A DNA stretch of 64,000 nt from Vandiemenella viatica (Eukaryota; Arthropoda; Insecta; Orthoptera; Morabidae): positions 220,284,739-220,348,738 of the forward strand of contig CM061919.1 in assembly GCA_031002005.1 (NCBI GenBank), in the 5' to 3' direction. The notes under the pieces are model-generated. The model was given only the letters and a program-made list of their open reading frames with translations. It made no database searches and had not been told where the DNA came from. Positions 56,755-64,000 of the stretch are shown here, piece after piece. Both the position numbers and the translations under genes were made by a program. Every line of letters starts with the position of its first letter. Positions within the stretch are counted from its first letter, which is position 1.

Positions 56755-57235
56755 CAAACCCGCATCCCGTTGCCTCACTTGCCTGCAGCACCGTGGTCCT
56801 GTCTGGCGCTGACACGGGGTTAGCTGATTCGAGTCCTTGTGGTGGAAGAAAGTTTCATCATCAGACTCGGCCTGGAGGTTAGGAGGGGCGGTGGTGCACA
56901 ATTCCTAATTGCACCAAAGTCCTCAAACCTCTCCGCAGTGTGTTCTGAGTGAGGGCATTCCACAGTGTTCATTCGTCCGTCTGATGGGAACGTTAAGCCT
57001 GGTGCCCCCCCCCCTCCAGTGTCATTCGGAAGAGTAGGCCTGAATGGGTCGGCACAGGTTTTCACCCTCTTCCTTCTTTATCTCTCGTTTCATACAACAC
57101 AAATACACCATCACACATACACTATTATAGTCATCCACGCTTACAACACTTACGAACTACATCACGCTGGGGAAGGCAACAGGAAACCCACCCAGTTCAT
57201 CTTCCCAGACTTTACCATAGAGGGTTAAAGCTACC
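56755..57235 (+). repeat. Repeat family D (SINE-like), single copy in window
   Basis: Blocks ttcgagtccttgtggtggaa, gaaagtttcatcatcagact, ttcgtccgtctgatgggaac, gttaagcctggtgccccccc, aggcctgaatgggtcggcac, aggttttcaccctcttcctt and ggaaggcaacaggaaaccca look like a high-copy repeat that I associate with orthopteran genomes from memory. There is no second copy in this window to confirm it. Confidence 0.4.
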
Positions 57236-57765
57236 CCATGGTAACCACTTATACGGGAACAAGAAAAAGAGGATTGGATAAACGGTTCTGCGATAACTAA
57301 TGTCTTTACATTATATTTCTCAAGTCAAATACTAAAACAAAGGTTCCGAGATTGTAACACTGATTTCTTTTATCTATCTATTGGAGATGGTGTATATATT
57401 TTTCTCAAGAAAAGCAAAATAGCAGCTGTATTTGTATAAAATTTCATTCGCTCTTTGGTGACAATTAATAGAATTTATATCTGCGTAATTACTGCTTCAG
57501 CAAAAATTTAAAAAAAAAATCAATGTACCAGGGAAATATTTTGTTTTTAGAAGATAAATTTGCTATTTCTTGTCAAAAATTTATCATGTTGCATTGTCAC
57601 CACCGCGAGTTCGAGATGAGCGTAATACATGTATATCAGCAAGTGCTTAACGAACAATTCGGTGTAGTCGTTTCACCATTGAATTCAAAAAGACGGAAAT
57701 GCAGTCATAAATATCAGATTTCCTACATTTCTAAGCGTTGTTTTACATTACTAACATTACTAACA
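57236..57765. other. No gene seen
   Basis: AT-rich; the plus frame 57523-57840 runs into a SINE and has no recognised domain. Confidence 0.45.
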
Positions 57766-57952
57766 AAATTGCTCGTCGACCTCGAGATCGGGAAAGTAAT
57801 TGGGCAAAGAGCGGAAAGGAATTCGGTGATGCCCTTTTGAAGGAACAAGCCCGGCATTCGCCTGGTAAATCTGGATGGTAGGACCGAGATTCGAACCCAC
57901 GTCCTCCCAAATGCGAGACCACGACATTACCGCTCACCCACCGCGCTAGGTG
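57766..57952 (-). mobile_element. SINE-A, minus strand, with internal deletion
   Basis: Reversed landmarks: ctcgtcgacctcgagatcgg, ggaattcggtgatgcccttt, tgaaggaacaagcccggcat, tcgcctgg joined directly to taaatctggatgg, then gattcgaacccacgtcctcc and ccgctcacccaccgcgctag. The block between cctgg and the atccagattt motif (gagtgatttcgggaaaccatgg) is missing. Confidence 0.85.
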
Positions 57953-58525
57953 TACAAGATGTAATTCATTCCGGCATGTCCTACTGTTTAAAAACCGCAA
58001 TCAGGCTTCTTGAGATACAACACTGCAGCGTGGTAGTATGAGAAAATTAGGTCTGCCCTTAATAAAGTCTGTAATTAACGGCGATCACTATTTCAATGAT
58101 ACTAAAGAACGCGCTTCTATTTCTTAGAGTTGCACTATAAAATGGTGTAATATAGACAGAACCGCGCTTGTAACCTTTTTTTTTTTTTGTGTCAACTAGT
58201 ATGAAGTGTACTTCTGAATATTTTTAATTATATGTGGAATTTGAAAAAAAATTACCCAGCATTTTGCGGGTCACGACAAATGCACGGTCAAATTAACGTT
58301 CGGTATTTCCAGATCAAAGCGTTACCTACCAAATTAAACACGGATCTTAACTTATTCCATTAACCGAAGGTTGGGTGGACACGCCGAAGAAGGCATACTA
58401 ATCAAAGGTGTCCGATATAGAGCGGTAAGTTCCTTCATTCGGTCACACACAGATCGTGGTGGAGTCAGGATGAGTGACCTTGAGTTAATAAGACAGGGAG
58501 GAAGATGATGGTGCAGTGGACTCAC
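57953..58525. other. Putative intron 3' of the ADAMTS-like exon; nothing else seen
   Basis: Begins with the donor gtgagt on the minus strand (58525 downward). The frame of the exon stays open for another 58 codons into this sequence, but the composition changes and it is presumably non-coding. Confidence 0.5.
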
Positions 58526-58743
58526 CGGCGGCAGCTCGGTGTAGACGACGTGTGGACTGTCGCCGCTGGTGGAGTTACTGGCGTCCGCCTCCCACACCCG
58601 AAGCTGACCACCGCTCAGCAGCTGCGGGTGCGGCCGCAGGTGCAGCTTCACAGCCTTGCCGAACGCGTCCAGCCGCACGCGGCGGGAGCCACCGTCCGCG
58701 TCCACCGGCCGCTTCCACACCCTCACCACCTCGTACTCGGGAA
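58526..58743 (-). CDS. Internal exon, ADAMTS-like zinc metalloprotease, propeptide domain
   Basis: A minus-strand exon of 218 nt, far richer in GC than its surroundings, with acceptor ttgtgttccag and donor gtgagt. It carries two bases of a split codon, then 72 codons starting PEYEVVRVWKRPVD. RRVRLDAFGKAVKLHLRPHP and QLLSGGQLRVW follow, and it ends VVYTELPP in phase 0. The order E-Y-E-V-V, then L-x-A-F-G, L-x-L-R-P and LL is the hallmark of the reprolysin-family propeptide (Pep_M12B) of ADAM/ADAMTS enzymes. These are secreted proteases acting on extracellular matrix, kept latent by this prodomain. An NST sequon (in SNSTSGD) is a possible N-glycosylation site. The catalytic HExxH exon and the thrombospondin repeats were not found in the window. 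The symbol is left empty because the paralogue cannot be fixed from one exon. Confidence 0.8.
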
Positions 58744-59454
58744 CTGGAACACAACATTATCTGTCAAATACTCGCACAAACGTCCACTCTACAGTATTTT
58801 CGAATTGAAACTTCTCTGGGCACGGGAGGAAAAAAATTTGTTAGCATTACGCGTAAGTGCGGATGCGCCGTAACGTTCTACGCATGTGAACTTAACGTTC
58901 TGCACATGCGCACTTAACGATACGTTGATGAAAGCAGCCACGATAGTGACCGCTGTCACTTTAAAAATTAATGATAGTAATAAATAATAATATAAATTAA
59001 TATCAATCATCATCATCATCAACACATACTACCTGTAAATATCTATATTATAAAATAGATTCTATTTGTTCCAAATAAATGTTTTATTTTACTGATTTCT
59101 CTAGTATTCTATTGATTGTAAGAACTGTCATCAGATACTTTTGTCCAACATGTTCTCCGACACAAAAAGCTCTAAAAACACTATACAATCCAAAGCTCGA
59201 TGAGGTACTCTATGATCATCCAAGTATGTTTTCACTTTCTGATAATTTTCATTTGTTTGCTAGAATAACTTGGTCAAAGTTCCTATTTACTGCAAAAATA
59301 CATCAAAACTAATTAAAAAAATACAAAGAAGGGAAACTACATATAAACTGCAACGGGAAAATACATATAAAAAAGATTGTATAACCCATGAAAGATTCAC
59401 TTCTCCATATTGATACACGCATTTATTTTTGTTTCATTTTTGTGACTTTACAAA
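58744..59454. other. Putative intron upstream of the ADAMTS-like exon
   Basis: AT-rich. A small palindromic cluster near 58860-58920 repeats aacgttctacgcatgtgaac and aacgttctgcacatgcgcac. A (CAT) microsatellite lies near 59008-59022. No exon recognised. Confidence 0.45.
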
Positions 59455-59665
59455 TATTCGACGTCGAGGTCATTAGAGGCGGGAAAGATCTGGGGGCAAG
59501 GAGCGGGTAGGAATTCGGCCATGGCTTTTGGAAAGAATAATCCCGACATTCACCTGGAGTGATTTTGAGAAACCATTGAAGATAAGAACTGTATGGTCGA
59601 TGAACTCGAGTCGTCCCGAATGCGAGGCCGGAACGTTACCATCCATCCATCACTCTCAGTCACCA
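59455..59665 (-). mobile_element. SINE-A, minus strand
   Basis: Reversed landmarks: tcgacgtcgaggtcattaga, ggcgggaaagatctgggggc, aggaattcggccatggcttt, acattcacctggagtgattt and cccgaatgcgaggccggaac. The B box is mutated (gaactcgagtc). Moderately old. Confidence 0.88.
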
Positions 59666-62099
59666 CTGTAATGATATTTCCCTATGCAAATAAGAAATTA
59701 GGTGTATAGTTCCACTGACTACTTCTGTAAAAGTGTGCCAGCTAACAATGGAACACCGCCTATGTCCGCTGAGAGTTCTTCAGAATCAGTTTTTCTAGTC
59801 ACACATATGAACAAGAACAGCCACTCGACAATCAATAAAAATGGTCTCTACCTAGGTAGCATAGTGTATGTTGATTCAGATACGCAATAATCTTAGCAAG
59901 CATAGCGCTATACATCAGCTGCTTCTTGCAAATGACGATACTAGCACTGTAACAGTATACTGGAAGTTGATAAAGGAAAATATAATAAATAAACATTAAT
60001 GAAAAGCTGATTAAAACCTGAATATATGGATGCAGGTGAATCCTTATTAAAGAAGTGGTAGGAATGAGATTAACTAATCATCATATCATCACGTCCCGAT
60101 CATGCCCAAAGGACGGCTTGTCCTCGACTGTGTCCTGCTTCTTGATCTCTACCGTCACTCAATCACTATGCAAATCTGTCCTTGTAGAGTCCATCGCTCA
60201 ACAATTCTCAGGGCCTACTCAGTGATCTCCTTCCGTAAGGAACAAAATCCAATGCCTTAAGGCGGTACCTCTACTATGTTTCTATGCCCACGTGTGTCAT
60301 TTGCTTCCTATCTGACCCAATAGGTTAAATCCACATGCAGTTAATTAAGTGGTCACATTCTTTTTCACACAGAGGATCCTAAGCAAAATCATCCGCTCCG
60401 AAAGAAAATAGAATGGGAATTTAGATAGATACATCGGAATTTTGAAAGGAGACAATCAACTTTTAAGTAAGTGTTTTCTCACTTGTTGCGGTAATTAAAT
60501 TCCATTTCTACCCATGGTATTTCCACTCACCTTCCTATTTGCTATAATTTTTGGTTCAATTTTTTGATAAGAGAGATTAATTTTTTGACTCCTAGGTTAT
60601 TATATTAACTGTTCCACAAAATTTTAAAGCGAAGTTTAAAACTCAAAACATGTGTATGTCGTGTCATGTGAGGACTCGTTTTCTGATAAAGTCTAGACAA
60701 AAATGGCGTGCTACTTTTTTACGAAGTGAAGCCGAAAGTAACAGGGATCCTCCACTCATCTAAGGTACAAGATAAACAAATGTTTGTGCTCACTTCATAT
60801 CTGTATTTCGACACTGGATTCGCTGATGTGGGACTTCTCTCCGGAATAGAGCAGGTGGTAAATACTTCGCCGTATTGTTTTTTTTTTGTTTTGCCGCAAA
60901 TTCTTCATAACTTCTTCCGTGTACACTCCAGACTGGGTGCTTATTGAAATAACTCGTTCTTATCTGAGTTCCTGAGCAGTTATACCACATTCAGCGGTCA
61001 CAGGGATCCAAAGCTTCTCAGATTTTAGAGGTTAAAGTTTCCGCTTCTCAGTCCCCTGATACTTCTTAAAATATATTTTGTTCCAGCAAGTTTTTTGAAA
61101 AATAGCGAATTTTAATTCGACGAACGTAGCCTCTTCCAGTACATGACTTCCAGTCACAAAGAAAAGCTGATTTCTTTAACTCTGTTACAAAAAATAAGAA
61201 TACTAATGACGCCCCAGTTCTGTTTTTCTGAGAGTTGTATAATTTCACATGCAATGAGAATCACAAAATCGTTACTCTTGTTGCAATGTACTTTTGGAAT
61301 ATTTTCAATGTAGAAATACCATCTTCAGTTCCTCAAATCCGGAGTTTTTGTATGTGTATCCTCCGGAGCAAGCTACCAAGCATAACATAAAGTGCGACAG
61401 GTGTCTCAGAGGTTACACGCTTCAACATGCATACACCTCCTTGGCGCGTTGCTCACCTTGAAGTTTTTTTGTTTTGTTTGGTTTTTTGTTTGTTCTTTTG
61501 CCTTCGTAAAAGAATCTTCACCATCCACTTCATTAAAAGAGGACTCCCGTTCTCTGTGTCAGTTTTCACTGACGTTCTGTCGGATAATATCGAGTAAAAT
61601 CAACATTTCGACAGTTAATTCTATTTTCGTCATCATGTGAGGAATGTGCTGTGGAACCACCGTTGCAATTAACTTGAAATTAATTCTTCACCTGTTGAAG
61701 ATATCATATGCATTTGTCTAACGATGTGTTTTGAAAGAAGAAAAAATTATTAGTTTGACACCCGTGAACTTAACGTCACTGTGGTATGGCGGGGAAGTCT
61801 CGCTTCTCACAGTCGATACGAAAGTCGTAGATTTGTTCGTCATAGCAGACCGCACAGCGTTCTAGAGAACAACCAGTGATGTGACAATACAATTTTTCAG
61901 TGATCAATCAAATCGGACATTGCTCATTATCTTCTCGTGAGCAACGTTAACAAGAAACTCACCCAAGAGTATATCGTAATATTCCATCTCTAGAAGAATC
62001 ACATTTTTCATCACATAATTAGTCTGGACAGCGTAAAATGACCCTTAATAATGTTATTAGGAACAGATGACCTTTCCATAAAAACACCACAAAAAAAGG
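59666..62099. other. No gene seen over 2.4 kb
   Basis: AT-rich sequence. A somewhat GC-richer segment at 60100-60310 has no recognised similarity. Frames at 60708-60947 and 61392-61640 are hydrophobic, AT-driven and unsupported by splice sites. Confidence 0.45.
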
Positions 62100-62372
62100 T
62101 GTACATTTTTGTTGTTGCTGTTATCAGTCTCTCGAGACTCTCGACTGGTTTAATACAGTACTCCATTCCTCCCTATCTTACGCTAACCTCTTAATCTTAA
62201 CATACCCTTTATATTCTACCTCTTCAATTATCTGCTTCATATATTCTAATCTTTGTCTACCACTACAGTTCTTATCTTCGACTCTTCCGTCCACTAGCAA
62301 ATTAAGCAATGTCGCATGTTTTAAAATGTGACCAACCGTCCTGTCTCTTCTTTCTGTAAAACTCACCCACAA
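62100..62372 (-). mobile_element. LINE reverse transcriptase C-terminus and 3' end
   Basis: The minus-strand frame 62372-62178 encodes ERRDRTVGHILKHATLLNLL, VDGRVEDKNCSGRQRLEYMK and QIIEEVEYKGYVKIKRLA. After the stop, the in-frame remains DREEWSTVLNQS follow. This is the C-terminal tail typical of a high-copy orthopteran LINE (RRxxxIGHILRH...EGxVEGKxxRGRPRLxYxxQI...DREEWRxxxNQS). The element ends with an AAC-rich tail (ataacagcaacaacaa on the minus strand). 5'-truncated; only one nonsense change (Q to stop) is obvious in this piece. Confidence 0.8.
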
Positions 62373-62390
62373 ACTATATATATATATATA

Positions 62391-62648
62391 TATCGCTCAT
62401 TTGCTGCAACAGTGACGTAACTCAAAAACGTTAATTTTACAGGAGGACCAATTCAAATGTTTCATGTGTAATAATTTTATGAATTCACTAGAAAATAACT
62501 TATCTGCATGTTTAATTAAAGAATATAATACAAAAAAGGGAAAATGTATAGTATCGGTTATAGTACATACGAAATGGTACATCCTAAGTTCATAACTCAA
62601 AACAGTTCGCTTTTTTAGTTATGTCATTGTTGCAGCAAGTGAGCGATA
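62391..62648. mobile_element. Short inverted-repeat element (MITE-like), 258 bp
   Basis: Left end tatcgctcatttgctgcaac, agtgacgtaactcaaaaacg pairs with the complement of the right end, tatcgctcacttgctgcaac, aatgacataactaaaaaagc. The inverted repeat is about 40 bases with few mismatches. An inner copy ataactcaaaacag lies near 62592. It is flanked by TA-rich sequence, including a (TA)n tract at 62376-62390, so a TA target duplication cannot be distinguished. No coding capacity. Confidence 0.82.
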
Positions 62649-62712
62649 TATAAATATTATGTGCGAATTGATCCAATTGGATCACACAAAGACTCTATTC
62701 ATGGTTTGTAAT

Positions 62713-62872
62713 TAAATGGTTTCCCCCGATCACTCCAGGCGAATGCCGGGATGCTTCCTTCAAAAACCCATTGCCGAATTCCTACCCGTTCCTTGTCCCC
62801 AGTCCTTTCTCGCCTCTAGTGACCTCTACGTCGACGAGACGTAAAGCCATAAGTAAAAAAAAATAAGTTTGT
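62713..62872 (+). mobile_element. SINE-A, 5'-truncated
   Basis: Only the body and tail are present: atggtttcccccgatcactc, caggcgaatgccgggatgct, tccttcaaaaacccattgcc, ctcgcctctagtgacctcta, cgtcgacgagacgtaaagcc, then an A-rich tail. The tRNA-like head with the pol III promoter is missing, so the copy is not transcribable on its own. Confidence 0.9.
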
Positions 62873-63060
62873 AATTAAGAATTTTTCCAATGTTTTCACT
62901 GGCTAATTATAACCTGGAATCGTCAGTTTCTTGAGCAATGGAGGCTGCTTAAGTGCTGATATATGTCTGCGAGATACGTAACTTTGTGCTCTGTATGACA
63001 AATGTATTTTTGTTTGTGAAATGTGAGATTAGAGACTGTCTCAGTATTCGCCTAAGTGAT
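62873..63060. other. No gene seen
   Basis: AT-rich, short; nothing recognised. Confidence 0.5.
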
Positions 63061-63190
63061 CGCGGACAAGTACCTAAAAACCCCAATCAGGAAGGCCGGC
63101 ACGCTGTGGCTGGTCCTATTGTACCTTCCCGATCCATTGTGGCAGCGCCTTAAGAAGCGCAGCCACATTGGCCGGTTATACGTATATATG
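63061..63190 (+). repeat. Repeat family E, copy 2
   Basis: Shares gtacctaaaaaccccaatca and ttgtaccttcccgatccatt with 49430-49490. It adds agcgccttaagaagcgcagc, which forms a short hairpin (gcgccttaagaagcgc). Function unknown. Confidence 0.45.
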
Positions 63191-64000
63191 CACACGATCA
63201 TCTGGTTTAGTGCGTTAAACATCTTGCGTGGTAAACTATTGATCCCTGGGCATATAATTTAAATGTCATCATCTAGTCACGTAGAGTTTGTACCATTAAA
63301 ATTTAGATAAAATAACACATTAACTTAGAAGTCAGGCCACTGCATCCCGAACTGTACAACAGTAGGACCGACAGCAACTTAACAGAACCCTAAGGAAATA
63401 CTTGTTATAGCTGCATTGAAATATACTGTAAATAAGGTGGAAATGACAACTAGTGCATGTCATAAGTATATCGTTTATACAGTAAGTGACACTTATGCTG
63501 GAAACATCATAGCGATTCCAAAGTCGAAATAACACAAAAAAACTGTAAACAGCAGAGTCAACGACTCAAAGGAAAATACTTCCAATGTTGAGCAGACATG
63601 TTAAATACCACAAATTTTACTTTTTATATCCCGCTTAGGCATCGTTTACATGCATCCCAAGTCAACATACTGTAAGAAGAAACAAAACGAAAACAAGCTT
63701 TCTGGTCGAAGGACTGCCGGTGACGGGAGAACTCCCAAGGCTGTAGAGGTCACCAAACAGTACCAAATGTCACGGGTCGAACAGGAATGAAATTAGCAGC
63801 GGGGGAGAGTTATTGTCTTCTCATCTAAACATAGCGTTAAAGTGTGATGTCACCGCTAACCTCGAGAAATCTCATCTAACACTTTGTTACGGACCATTTC
63901 ATTTCAGTTTATTACAATCTCAGTCTACAAAAAGAATGGTAATAAGAAACATAACGGCGTCTCTGTAGTTACTCTAACTACTCTAACGATTTTAATGTTT
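63191..64000. other. No gene seen at the window end
   Basis: AT-rich sequence without recognised exons or repeats. If the ADAMTS-like gene is real, upstream exons would be expected on the minus strand beyond 58743, but none is visible here. Confidence 0.45.

Noticed and set aside
58505..58917. Plus-strand frames of 122 and 133 codons over the protease exon
   Set aside because: They are shadows of the GC-rich minus-strand exon; their composition has no domain and no splice sites on that strand.

Overview
This window is eukaryotic and intergenic or intronic in character. It is AT-rich, packed with decayed transposons, and holds no intact gene. The repeat content points to a large-genome polyneopteran insect, most likely an orthopteran: a very abundant tRNA-derived SINE (called SINE-A here), jockey/CR1/RTE-type LINE fragments, Tc1-like and hAT-like elements. 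The organism is an inference from repeat style. No species-diagnostic gene is present.

Only two pieces look like real host coding sequence, and both are minus-strand internal exons with good splice signals. One (58526-58743, 218 nt, GC-rich) encodes the propeptide region of an ADAMTS-like zinc metalloprotease. The other (3688-3751, 64 nt) reads like the segment immediately N-terminal to it. Its final split codon is completed exactly by the first two bases of the 58.5 kb exon. On the minus strand, however, the N-terminal exon lies downstream of the later one. A gap of exactly 1000 N (32734-33733) separates them, so a scaffold ordering error, a tandem paralogue or a real rearrangement must be considered.

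Layout. 1-18.6 kb: LINE fragments, SINEs, a Tc1 relic and the 64-nt exon. 18670-30649: a large imperfect inverted repeat with arms of about 5.0 kb around a 2 kb spacer. The arms differ by roughly 1-2% by eye over the aligned parts. Three insertions are each present in only one arm, each with a target-site duplication and a clean empty site in the other arm. 31.6-34.3 kb: SINEs and two LINE 3' ends around the assembly gap. 34.4-47.6 kb: a GC-rich patch, Tc1 relics, two hAT-like short elements, a G-rich short inverted-repeat element and a 580-bp long-TIR element. 47.7-54.9 kb: two LINE reverse-transcriptase fragments, SINEs including one nested in another with an 11-bp duplication, and a cysteine-rich coding relic cut by a Tc1-like element. 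55-64 kb: CpG-rich patches, the ADAMTS-like exon, more SINEs, a LINE 3' end and a 258-bp short inverted-repeat element.

Nothing here forms an operon-like or cooperating gene system. The informative content is genome structure: the inverted duplication with datable insertions, and the exon order that conflicts across the gap.
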